From: an uncultured bacterium
GTDB lineage: Bacteria; Cyanobacteriota; Vampirovibrionia; Gastranaerophilales; Gastranaerophilaceae
Assembly: GCA_948888345.1 (NCBI GenBank)
Contig: CAQTPN010000060.1
Location: 1-7,793 of the forward strand
Reading direction: 5' to 3'
Length of the DNA stretch: 7,793 bases
Position numbers and translations under genes: made by a program. Below the pieces are notes generated by a model. The model saw nothing but the letters and a program-made list of their open reading frames with translations. It was not told where the DNA came from and ran no database searches. Below, piece after piece: positions 1 to 6,534 of the stretch. Each line of letters starts with the position of its first letter. Positions within the stretch are counted from its first letter, which is position 1.

Positions 1-16
1 AAGCGTAAACTTTAAA

Positions 17-45
17 GTTTTTAAAACAATTGCCGATAGTATAAA
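17..45 (+). promoter_or_regulatory. Putative promoter of the CHAP gene pair
   Basis: A TATAAA -10-like hexamer lies at 40-45. The region 17 nt upstream (17-22, GTTTTT) is only a poor match to a -35 box. Transcription would begin near 52, leaving a leader of about 38 nt that carries the AAGGAAG ribosome binding site (72-78) ahead of the ATG at 90. The placement fits, but AT-rich DNA gives such matches by chance, so this is tentative. Confidence 0.35.
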
Positions 46-89
46 TACAGTGTGGTAATTCAAAACAGTAAAAGGAAGACAAAAACCGG

Positions 90-1067
90 ATGGCAGTAAA
101 CGGTATAGGCGGCATATCAGACCCGCAAAATACAAACAACACAAGCAGTGCAGGTAAAACGGACGGTGTAGAAGAAAAACAAAACACAACGATAACCTAT
201 ACGGCAAACGGTGTTACAAATACTATTGAAACAAATGAAGATGACCTTCAGGAAATAAATATTGAAGAAGAAAGCAGTGAAGAAAAAATCTTTAATGACA
301 AAATGAGCAACTGCGAAAGACAATTGGAAACGCTGTTTCAACAGTTAACTACACTCCAGCGGAGAATGCAGGAAGCATCAAAAAATCTGGCTGCAGGCGG
401 AGATATTGCTTCTACACAATCGCAAATAAATTCAATATCACAGAATATAAACTCTGTTTATGACAGCATTAACGGCGTCTACCTTACAATGATGAGTTAT
501 GAGGGAGAGCTTGAAGCCTCCACAATGGACTTTTTAAACAGCGGAGCAGTGAGTGCCGATGCAAGCAACTTCACTTTCAGAGAAGGTGCAACCGAAGAAG
601 GAAAGCATGTTATAGAAACGGCATTAAAATATGATGATAAAGCAGCAGGTGAAATGTCTACGATAATGACTGATGCCGGATATCAATACCATGGCGGAGC
701 ATGGTGTGCCGATTTTGTAACCTTTGCACTCGGACAGGCTTACGGAGGCAAAGACAAAATTCCGGGTAATTTTGCAAGCACCTGCGCAAATACTGCCTAT
801 TGCCCCGAGATTGTAAACTGGGCAACAGGAAACGGCAGCTGGACGACTGACCCGAATACTCTGCAGCCCGGGGATATGGTTCTTTTCGACTGGGATGGCG
901 ACGGTACATCCGACCATGTCGGCTTATTTGTTTCCGTAAATGCTGACGGCACAATAAACACTGTGGAAGGAAATACATCAGGTGCCGGCGGAGGAAGCTG
1001 CGTTGAAGCCAAAGTGAGGGCACCGGAGACAGTTTTAGGATACTCAAGATTGAGCGGACTTAAATAA
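90..1067 (+). CDS. Coiled-coil CHAP-domain cysteine peptidase/amidase (first of a tandem pair)
   Basis: This 325-residue protein probably cleaves peptidoglycan amide or peptide bonds, the usual activity of CHAP (NlpC/P60-superfamily) domains; its substrate here is unknown. Residues 1-65 are polar (Asn, Ser, Thr, Glu) with no hydrophobic signal peptide. Residues about 66-145 are Gln/Glu/Leu-rich and look like a coiled coil. Residues about 195-320 form the CHAP domain: nucleophile Cys206 in WCADFV, a GD-containing strand at 261-262, His276 in DHVGLF, and a third polar residue in VEGNTS (Glu293/Asn295). A D-x-D-x-D loop (DWDGDGTSD, 267-275) before the histidine resembles a calcium-binding loop and is common in CHAP proteins. 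AAGGAAG at 72-78 is an acceptable, slightly distant ribosome binding site. The next gene, 22 bp downstream, is a paralogue, so the two are probably co-transcribed. No SH3 or other wall-binding domain is visible. The domain call is strong; the biological role and export route are open. Confidence 0.9.
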   Translation: MAVNGIGGISDPQNTNNTSSAGKTDGVEEKQNTTITYTANGVTNTIETNEDDLQEINIEEESSEEKIFNDKMSNCERQLETLFQQLTTLQRRMQEASKNLAAGGDIASTQSQINSISQNINSVYDSINGVYLTMMSYEGELEASTMDFLNSGAVSADASNFTFREGATEEGKHVIETALKYDDKAAGEMSTIMTDAGYQYHGGAWCADFVTFALGQAYGGKDKIPGNFASTCANTAYCPEIVNWATGNGSWTTDPNTLQPGDMVLFDWDGDGTSDHVGLFVSVNADGTINTVEGNTSGAGGGSCVEAKVRAPETVLGYSRLSGLK

Positions 1068-1089
1068 ACTTAATTAAAAGGAAAGATAT

Positions 1090-2127
1090 ATGATTAATGC
1101 AATCAATACCGGCGGTAACACATACGATATAACAATCGGGGCTGAAAGTTCTCCCGCGGTTGATACCGCCAAAAATACGGATAAAACAGCAAAGTCTCAA
1201 GAAGAAAACGAACTTCAGGAAATTGAACTTGAAGAAACCGAAGGTGCTGCCAAAACGGAAGAAGAGCAGGCACTTGATGATGTCAACAATCAGCTTGCAA
1301 AATCTGAAAAGCAGTATGCAGATAAAATTGAAAACTGCTATAAGCAAATAGAGCAGCTAAATAAGCAGCTTGAAAACGTTGATAAGCAAAGACGTTCACT
1401 ATTAGACCAGCTTTTTGCGGGCGGCGAGACTGCATCCGTTATGTCAGGAATACAGCAGATAAATGACCAGAAAGCATCCATTTTACAGAATGTAACACAG
1501 CTTTTATGCAGCATTGAAAGCTTAGAAACTTCACTTGAAGAAAACAGAATACAAGCACAGGAATCTATTGATAAAATTAATGATATCATAAGCCAGAAAC
1601 AGGCTGCAGAAAATGTTCAAACCGCACTTACCAACACATCAGAGCAAATTAAACCGGGGATGGGCATGGGAGATATTGTTGCAACCCTCGGTAATTCGTT
1701 TGTAGGTGTTATAAACAGTGATGCAGAAGGCAATGCGGCATTTTCAAACGGTGTAGCACAGCACTGGTGCGCCGATTTTGTTACATCTATTGTAAAAACC
1801 GCCTGCGAATCTACAGGAAAAAGTGTCCCGAGCGGATTTGGCTCATCTTCCGTTTCAGGACTTCAATCATGGGCTGTTTCAAACGGAAGCTTTATTACAA
1901 CGGCAGGACAATCAAATAAAGCCGGAATTATTTCAGGGCAGATTAAAACCGGCGACATAATGATACAAAAAGAAAACGGAGCATCTCATACAGGCATTGT
2001 AACAAAAGTTTATCCTGACGGCAGTTTTGATACCGTTGAAGGAAATTCAAGCGATGCAGTTAAAAACAGGCACTATGAAGCAAACAGTGACAAATTAACA
2101 GGCTTTATAAGTATGAAATGGTCTTAA
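1090..2127 (+). CDS. Coiled-coil CHAP-domain cysteine peptidase/amidase (second of a tandem pair)
   Basis: This 345-residue paralogue of the preceding gene has the same order of parts: a polar N-terminus without signal peptide (1-40), an acidic LQEIELEE block (42-49), a long coiled coil (about 58-175) and a C-terminal CHAP domain (about 215-345). Candidate catalytic residues are Cys227 (HWCADFV), His300 (SHTGIV) and Glu317/Asn319 (VEGNSS). Blocks shared with the first copy include LQEI-[NE]-[IL]-EE, a K-[MI]-x-N-C motif (Cys83 here, Cys75 there) and AGG-x-x-AS (110-116 here). The Asp-rich loop before the histidine in copy one is replaced by QKENGAS, so metal binding may be lost. The ATG follows AGGA (1079-1082) with a 7-nt spacer, a good ribosome binding site. 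The stop overlaps the convergent cyclo-ligase gene by 4 bp, leaving no room for an intergenic terminator. Expected activity is peptidoglycan hydrolysis; target and secretion route are not shown by the sequence. Confidence 0.9.
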   Translation: MINAINTGGNTYDITIGAESSPAVDTAKNTDKTAKSQEENELQEIELEETEGAAKTEEEQALDDVNNQLAKSEKQYADKIENCYKQIEQLNKQLENVDKQRRSLLDQLFAGGETASVMSGIQQINDQKASILQNVTQLLCSIESLETSLEENRIQAQESIDKINDIISQKQAAENVQTALTNTSEQIKPGMGMGDIVATLGNSFVGVINSDAEGNAAFSNGVAQHWCADFVTSIVKTACESTGKSVPSGFGSSSVSGLQSWAVSNGSFITTAGQSNKAGIISGQIKTGDIMIQKENGASHTGIVTKVYPDGSFDTVEGNSSDAVKNRHYEANSDKLTGFISMKWS

Positions 2128-2678
2128 AAGTTTTCATAGACATTATTTTCCGTAATAATTAAATCACAGGAAATATCAAATCTATCCTGAGGAATGCAAT
2201 CGAGCAAAAATTCTTCAGGGATGACAATTATCTTTTTTGCACTCAAGTTCTTATTTGTAAAAAATCTGTCGTAATATCCCTTACCATACCCCAGCCTGTT
2301 AAAATTTTTATCCGCACAAAGTGCCGGAGTGATTACTGTATCCAGAATTTCAAGATTTTGAACAGGTTTTGTTTCAGGTTCATAGATTTTATATTTATTT
2401 AATACAAGTTTATCTCCCTTTTTAAAAGGGCAGATTTCAAGATTCTCCCCGCAGCACACAGGCAGAAAAAAATTTTTATCATAAACTTTATCTATCAGCC
2501 CTAAAAGATTTATTTCAGAACCCTTGGGGCAGAAAAACAAAACATTTTTTGCAGCTTTGAAATATTCATTGTTTAAAATATTTTTTAAAATTAAAGTTGA
2601 AATTTCAGTGATTTTCCCTTTTAAAAAAAGTTCATCACGCCTGTTTTTATAAATTTTCCTTAATTCATTTTTATTCAT
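2124..2678 (-). CDS. ygfA: 5-formyltetrahydrofolate cyclo-ligase (MTHFS family)
   Basis: This 184-residue cytosolic enzyme should convert 5-formyl-THF plus ATP to 5,10-methenyl-THF (EC 6.3.3.2), returning the stored folate form to one-carbon metabolism. The family signature NRLGYGKGYYDRFF is present at 127-140. Other expected features are the basic N-terminal LRKIYKNRRDEL (6-17), the PKGSEIN segment (51-57), the YEP element (99-101), PALCAD (118-123) and a C-terminal DLIITE (172-177). The length is normal for the family. No Shine-Dalgarno sequence precedes the ATG. Instead the start lies inside the end of the 58-residue upstream gene (shared ATGAATAA, 2671-2678), so translation is probably coupled. 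The 3' end overlaps the convergent CHAP gene by 4 bp. Cys-rich and Lys/Asn-rich composition matches the local base bias, with no sign of transfer. The function is confident from the signature. Confidence 0.95.
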   Translation of the reverse strand: MNKNELRKIYKNRRDELFLKGKITEISTLILKNILNNEYFKAAKNVLFFCPKGSEINLLGLIDKVYDKNFFLPVCCGENLEICPFKKGDKLVLNKYKIYEPETKPVQNLEILDTVITPALCADKNFNRLGYGKGYYDRFFTNKNLSAKKIIVIPEEFLLDCIPQDRFDISCDLIITENNVYENF

Positions 2679-2847
2679 GGTTAAATTTTACAGGAACAGT
2701 TGCATAGATATTCTTAAACCTTTCAAGAGAGTTTAGAACATCTTTACCCTTGCCTGTAAGGTGTTTGTCCCCAAAATCCTTATTCTCTTCCGGTTTTTGA
2801 GGCATATTGTAAGAATACAAATACTTCATTAATTCTTCGCTGTACAT
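2671..2847 (-). CDS. Small protein of 58 residues, translationally coupled to cyclo-ligase; function unknown
   Basis: I read an ATG at 2847 and a TAA at 2671-2673, giving a hydrophilic 58-residue protein that begins MYSEELMKYLYSYN and ends VPVKFNHE. It has no cysteine, signal peptide or membrane segment. The middle (about 21-36) is charged and Lys/Gly/Asp-rich, and the C-terminal half (36-50) could form an amphipathic helix. An AGGA lies 4 nt before the ATG (2852-2855), a little close, with a TATAAA -10-like hexamer at 2871-2876. The gene ends inside the cyclo-ligase start (8-nt overlap, same strand, +1 offset), a typical coupled arrangement that argues it is translated. The HIT gene lies 98 bp upstream on the same strand. 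I do not recognise the family. The open frame fills an otherwise empty 267-bp gap, which supports it modestly; conservation would settle it. Confidence 0.62.
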   Translation of the reverse strand: MYSEELMKYLYSYNMPQKPEENKDFGDKHLTGKGKDVLNSLERFKNIYATVPVKFNHE

Positions 2848-2945
2848 AAATTCCTATCCAAAAACTTCCTTTTATACATTTAAAAAGCATTTTAGAATTC
2901 TTAAATTGCTACCGGAAACACATATTTTACAAAACTTAACAAATT

Positions 2946-3278
2946 TTAAGCCGGAGGCCAGATTAAAGGACGGCCTGAAATTACATGCAAATGGATATGG
3001 AAAACTTCCTGCCCTGCGCCTTTTCCTGTGTTAATAACCGTCCTGTAGTCTTTAATATCGAGCTTTTTGGTTACTTCTTTTACGCCTGATAAAAGCTCAG
3101 CCATTAAATTTTTATCTTCAAGTTCATTTAAGCTTTCAACATGGGTTTTTGGAATAACAAGAATATGCACCGGCGCACAAGGATTTATATCATTAAAAGC
3201 TGCAACATATTCATTTTCATACACTAAATTTGAAGGTATTTCTCCGTTAGCAATTTTACAAAAAATACAATCGCTCAT
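2946..3278 (-). CDS. hinT: HIT-family (HINT-type) nucleotide-binding hydrolase
   Basis: This 110-residue cytosolic protein of the histidine triad superfamily would hydrolyse purine nucleoside phosphoramidates or AMP-lysine-type adducts, as HINT enzymes do; its physiological substrate is not deducible. The triad HIHLHVI is at 94-100, with His96, the middle histidine, the expected nucleophile. The N-terminal CIFCKI (Cys4, Cys7), the NDINPCAPVHILVIPK segment (29-44) with its following His46, the NTGKGAGQEVFH loop and the C-terminal WPP are all classic for the HINT branch. The length is normal and complete. The ATG is preceded by AGGGGAG with a 10-nt spacer. An extended -10 (TGCTAGGAT on the minus strand, 3310-3318) could serve as promoter. 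It heads a likely operon with the 58-residue gene and the cyclo-ligase, though the 98-bp gap allows a second promoter. The family is certain; the exact cellular role is not. Confidence 0.95.
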   Translation of the reverse strand: MSDCIFCKIANGEIPSNLVYENEYVAAFNDINPCAPVHILVIPKTHVESLNELEDKNLMAELLSGVKEVTKKLDIKDYRTVINTGKGAGQEVFHIHLHVISGRPLIWPPA

Positions 3279-3309
3279 TTAAAAATTTCTCCCCTAAATC
3301 TTAAATTTC

Positions 3310-3318
3310 ATCCTAGCA
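3310..3318 (-). promoter_or_regulatory. Putative extended -10 promoter of the HIT gene
   Basis: Read on the minus strand this is TGCTAGGAT, a TGn extended -10 followed by TAGGAT (5 of 6 consensus apart from the G pair region being imperfect). The start point would be near 3303, giving a leader of about 24 nt that carries the AGGGGAG ribosome binding site. No good -35 box is seen, which is tolerable for extended -10 promoters. This is inference from sequence alone. Confidence 0.35.
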
Positions 3319-3333
3319 TATTTTAAATTCTTT

Positions 3334-3363
3334 TTGTGTAATTTTTTAAGATATATGTATAAT
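3334..3363 (+). promoter_or_regulatory. Putative promoter giving a leaderless mRNA
   Basis: A perfect TATAAT -10 hexamer (3358-3363) follows a half-match -35 (TTGTGT, 3334-3339) with an 18-nt spacer. Exactly 6 nt separate the -10 from the ATG at 3370, so the expected transcription start coincides with the first base of the start codon. No ribosome binding site is present between them. Together these point to a leaderless transcript for the downstream gene. Confidence 0.45.
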
Positions 3364-3369
3364 ATTGTT

Positions 3370-4488
3370 ATGATAAAGAAGATTAATATTTTATTTTTAT
3401 TTTTTGCATATATGTTTATGCCCTTATATGCCAATTGCGAATCAATAAAAGGCGGAATTGAGCAAACCGATACAAGAGGCAAAATTGATAAAGAAATTTT
3501 CACAGGCGAAGTTGAAACCTTAGATAAGCATGACGCAATTAAAATGACCGTATCACAGGTTCTAAACGGAAGCTATACAGAAATTGGGGATGAATTTTTT
3601 GCGGAAATTACAGAAGATGTGCTTGGCGGAAAGCACAGAAAAGGAGTTGTAATTCCAAAGGGAAGCATAATGCACGGGGTTGTAACCACAATGGAAGACC
3701 CCAAAAATATGGGAAGAAACGGATATGTTGTAAGCGTTTTTGATTACCTTGTAACACCTGACGGCAGACAAATTCCAATAAATGCAAGCCTTTCCACAAA
3801 AGAAAATCTTGCAAAAGGTACGGTTAAAAATGTTGCAAAACACGTAGGGGTAACAGCTGCAGGCGGAGTAGTAGGCGGGCTTTTTGCTATGAACCTTCTC
3901 GGGCTTGAAGCTGCAATTGCATCAAACGGGATGACTCTTGCGGGCGGTGCTGCGGTTGGAGGGGCTGTGGGGCTTGTTTCATCAATTATGAGTAAAGGGA
4001 AAAATGTTAACATAAAACCCGGAGATGAGCTTAAAATAAAAATGGTAACAAACCTTGAAATACCTGTTATGACAAGGGAAGCTTTTATAGAAGAAGACAT
4101 TTTGTATGAGGGGCTTGATGTTACGATAAACAAAGTGGGTTTTGAAAAAGACCCGTTTGGCGAAGAGGATATTTTAACCCTTGATATCAAAATAAGCAAT
4201 ATGTCAGATAAAATGTTTTACGCATTTGATATTGCTTTAATGAATGAAATTAAAAATGTATTTTACCCGTCACCCTTTGGAGATACATCTTTATGGTTTA
4301 AAAAAATTGAACCGGGGGATGTTGTTTTAGGAAAACTTTCTTTTACTATAGGAAACAAACAATATAAACACTGGCTTGTATTCTATGACAGAGCTACAAG
4401 AAAACCTGTTGCAAAATATTCTATAGATAATATTCTTGCAGACAGCAAGACAAATAAAAATAAAAAAGATAAGAAAAAGAAAGCTTAA
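3370..4488 (+). CDS. Exported glycine-zipper protein with C-terminal Ig-like (DUF4352-like) region; function unknown
   Basis: The frame is open from a TTG at 3334, but I choose the ATG at 3370 (372 residues) because it begins a clean signal peptide: MIKK, a hydrophobic core (5-19), and a possible signal peptidase I site after LYA (residue 21). Cys23 is not in a good lipobox. Residues about 44-142 look beta-rich, including IPKGSIMHG and a VTPDGRQIPINASL segment, resembling 'stable outer part' domains in envelope or secretion proteins. Residues about 161-207 are Gly/Ala-rich with G-x-x-x-G spacing (AAGGVVGG, AGGAAVGGAVG), a glycine-zipper hydrophobic hairpin that could insert in a membrane. Residues about 248-350 resemble a small Ig-like/DUF4352 domain. 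The tail is strongly basic (KTNKNKKDKKKKA). No SD precedes the ATG and a TATAAT box sits 6 nt before it. I do not recognise the family; localisation in the envelope is inferred. Confidence 0.85.
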   Translation: MIKKINILFLFFAYMFMPLYANCESIKGGIEQTDTRGKIDKEIFTGEVETLDKHDAIKMTVSQVLNGSYTEIGDEFFAEITEDVLGGKHRKGVVIPKGSIMHGVVTTMEDPKNMGRNGYVVSVFDYLVTPDGRQIPINASLSTKENLAKGTVKNVAKHVGVTAAGGVVGGLFAMNLLGLEAAIASNGMTLAGGAAVGGAVGLVSSIMSKGKNVNIKPGDELKIKMVTNLEIPVMTREAFIEEDILYEGLDVTINKVGFEKDPFGEEDILTLDIKISNMSDKMFYAFDIALMNEIKNVFYPSPFGDTSLWFKKIEPGDVVLGKLSFTIGNKQYKHWLVFYDRATRKPVAKYSIDNILADSKTNKNKKDKKKKA

Positions 4489-4557
4489 TATTTATTTTAA
4501 AGCAAGAAATTTTCTTTGTTTGTTTTTATATAAATATAAGGCAAACAGGAATTACAA

Positions 4558-6501
4558 ATGACATCTTTAAACGGCAATTTTACCACTTATGAACCGCAAA
4601 AGAGTGATTTACTTCAGAAGTATTTAATGAAGCAAAATTCTTCTGCGGTGCAAAATTCTGCCGCTATAAGTACACCTTTATATCAAAATGCAGCACCTGC
4701 GCCTTTGATAAATACTTCGCCCGAGCAGGATTCATTTGAAAACAATAAAAATAATTCAAAAAATGCAAAAATTGCCGCAGCTTCGCTAAGCGGTGCCATG
4801 CTGCTTGCAGGTGCAGCCCTTTTAGGGAAAACAAATGCCGGCAAAAAACTGTTAAAACAAGCCTCTTCGCTTATATCTTCAGGATATGAAAAAGTTTTAC
4901 AAAAGTTAAGAGAAAAAATCGGCAGCGAAAAATTCGATAATGCTATAAGAAAATTCTATAATTTCAGAGATGATAAACTTTTAAAATTTCAAAATGCATC
5001 TTCCGTTAACCTTGTAAACGGAAAGGACGTATTTTCAAGAAATACGGCAGATTTTGTAACCGGAAGAAAAATTGATATGTCAAAATTATCAGGCCCGAAG
5101 AAAACGGCTGCAAAAATCTATCAAAATACAATAGGAAAGGTTTTGAGCTGGTTCCATCTTTTGGATAAACATTCAACAAAACTTTATGAAAGCAAAAGTA
5201 TAAACGGCGGCATTCAAGGATATATAAAATCAAGCGCAAAATATGACGATTATTCAAAAACGACACTTGAAGAACTTAAAAAAGTATTAAACGCAAATCC
5301 TGAAAAGAAATTCAAAATAGGAGGAAGCGAAAAAACAGGCCGTGAAATCCTCCAAAATGTAGAAAGTTTATTTGATATAACAGGTAAAAATGTTCAAGAG
5401 TTAACTTCCGAAGCAAATGTTAAAAACAGAATGCTTGAATTTAACAATATGCTGAAAGGGCTTGATAAAAACGGTAACAAAACAGCACAAAGCTTGACTG
5501 AAAAAACAACTGACGGCTTTATGGAAAAAATAAAAGGCAAAAAACTCAGGGATTTACTTACAGAACCTGTTGCAGGAAAAGTTATTGAGCAGGATAAAGC
5601 AAAATACACCTCAAATATAAAATCAAAAATGGATTCAATAACACATACCGCAAGCACCGTTATAGAAGATAACACTGATAATATAACAGGCCTTAGAAAA
5701 CTTATAGGCACACAAGATATTGATGCTTATGCAGAACTTGACAGGACTATAAGAACACTTGATAAATATAAAAGGGCAGTATTTGACGGCACCCTGCCTC
5801 CAAAAACGGCACGTGAAGAAATATGTACAAGGCTTGATAAACTTGTTGAGCAGGTTTCAAAAACAAATAATCCAAACAGTGCTAAAGCGATTGATACAAT
5901 TAACGGAATTAAAAAGGCCATTATGGAAAATGTTCAAGGAGGCAGCAGCGAAGAAATTCTTGATATTGCAAAACAGGTATTAGAACCGGATGTTTACAAT
6001 AAAGTTGTACTGCCAAAATACAGAACATTCCAAAAAACCATTCAACATGCTTATCATAATGAAACAATAGATGTGCTTGATAAATTAAGAGATATAAACT
6101 GCGGCTCCGCACCTACGGACTTTATGACATTAATAGGCTCAACGGCACTTCTTGGAGTATACGCGGCACAGGCTGAAAATAATGACGAGCGTATAAGTTT
6201 AGGCTTATCAACAGGGCTTCCTTTGATATCAACCGTAAGTACAAACCTTGGCTGTGCAATAAAGAGCATAAGCGGCGGTAAAGCAATGGCTGTATCCTTA
6301 GGAATAGGTGCTGTTACAAAATTTATTTGCGATAAAATAAATGCTGCATTCAGAAAATCCAAGGGGCTGGATGAAAATGCGAAGCCATCTATCGTTACAA
6401 TTGATGATTACATTCCCTATAAAAATAAATTCGGGGAGGTTTTCCTTGTTCCTGCAGGAGGCGATTTAAATGAAATTAATACAAATAAAAACACCCCTTA
6501 A
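4558..6501 (+). CDS. Large orphan helical protein with N- and C-terminal hydrophobic segments; function unknown
   Basis: This 647-residue protein matches no family I recognise. Its N-terminus (1-68) is polar and rich in Asn, Gln and Ser, with no signal peptide. A hydrophobic Ala/Gly/Leu segment follows at about 71-90. Residues about 95-515 are Lys/Asn/Glu-rich and predicted largely helical, without catalytic motifs that I can see. Three further hydrophobic stretches lie at about 521-538, 546-567 and 573-592, followed by a polar tail containing VTIDDYIPYKNKFGEVF (613-629). This suggests a membrane-anchored protein with a long soluble helical region. The ATG is preceded by AGGA (4547-4550) with a 7-nt spacer. 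The gene sits 69 bp after the glycine-zipper gene on the same strand; a TATAAA at 4529-4534 could be its own -10, so operon membership is uncertain. The last codons lie within a terminator hairpin whose loop holds the stop. Composition matches the neighbours. Confidence 0.85.
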   Translation: MTSLNGNFTTYEPQKSDLLQKYLMKQNSSAVQNSAAISTPLYQNAAPAPLINTSPEQDSFENNKNNSKNAKIAAASLSGAMLLAGAALLGKTNAGKKLLKQASSLISSGYEKVLQKLREKIGSEKFDNAIRKFYNFRDDKLLKFQNASSVNLVNGKDVFSRNTADFVTGRKIDMSKLSGPKKTAAKIYQNTIGKVLSWFHLLDKHSTKLYESKSINGGIQGYIKSSAKYDDYSKTTLEELKKVLNANPEKKFKIGGSEKTGREILQNVESLFDITGKNVQELTSEANVKNRMLEFNNMLKGLDKNGNKTAQSLTEKTTDGFMEKIKGKKLRDLLTEPVAGKVIEQDKAKYTSNIKSKMDSITHTASTVIEDNTDNITGLRKLIGTQDIDAYAELDRTIRTLDKYKRAVFDGTLPPKTAREEICTRLDKLVEQVSKTNNPNSAKAIDTINGIKKAIMENVQGGSSEEILDIAKQVLEPDVYNKVVLPKYRTFQKTIQHAYHNETIDVLDKLRDINCGSAPTDFMTLIGSTALLGVYAAQAENNDERISLGLSTGLPLISTVSTNLGCAIKSISGGKAMAVSLGIGAVTKFICDKINAAFRKSKGLDENAKPSIVTIDDYIPYKNKFGEVFLVPAGGDLNEINTNKNTP

Positions 6502-6517
6502 AATAAGAGGTGTTTTT
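6487..6517. terminator. Strong bidirectional rho-independent terminator
   Basis: The arms 6487-6499 and 6505-6517 pair over 13 positions with a single C/A mismatch (6496/6508), around a 5-nt loop. The core is CACC/GGTG, flanked by A-runs on one side and T-runs on the other, so it works as a terminator in both directions. It separates the convergent orphan gene and ferredoxin gene. The TAA stop of the orphan gene (6499-6501) lies at the apex. Confidence 0.88.
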
Positions 6518-6534
6518 AAAATTTGATTATTTAA

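Noticed and set aside
624..1047. Minus-strand frames inside the first CHAP gene
   Set aside because: They are shadows of the CHAP coding frame, with odd composition, no ribosome binding sites and no recognisable domains.
90..2127. Tandem CHAP pair as toxin and immunity module
   Set aside because: Both proteins have intact catalytic residues and are paralogues, and the next gene is folate cyclo-ligase, so there is no immunity candidate.
2415..2434. CCCTTTTTAAAAGGG palindrome resembling a terminator
   Set aside because: It lies inside the cyclo-ligase coding sequence and comes from the Phe-Lys-Lys-Gly codons; its centre leaves almost no loop and no U-tract follows.
2888..2905. Near-palindrome around GAATTC between HIT and the 58-residue gene
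   Set aside because: A short, AT-rich palindrome with a mismatch in 98 bp of AT-rich spacer; expected by chance and with no second copy.
3334..3369. Upstream TTG start that would add 12 residues to the glycine-zipper protein
   Set aside because: No SD precedes it, the extension (CNFLRYMYNIV) has no role, it places the signal peptide internally, and it overlaps the predicted promoter.
3744..4199. Long minus-strand frame of 151 codons opposite the glycine-zipper gene
   Set aside because: It mirrors Gly/Ala-rich codons of the real gene, giving Pro/Ser/Thr-rich sequence without family features.
4499..4527. Imperfect hairpin plus T-run after the glycine-zipper gene as a terminator
   Set aside because: Only A/T pairs with central mismatches and almost no G/C; too weak to support a terminator call.
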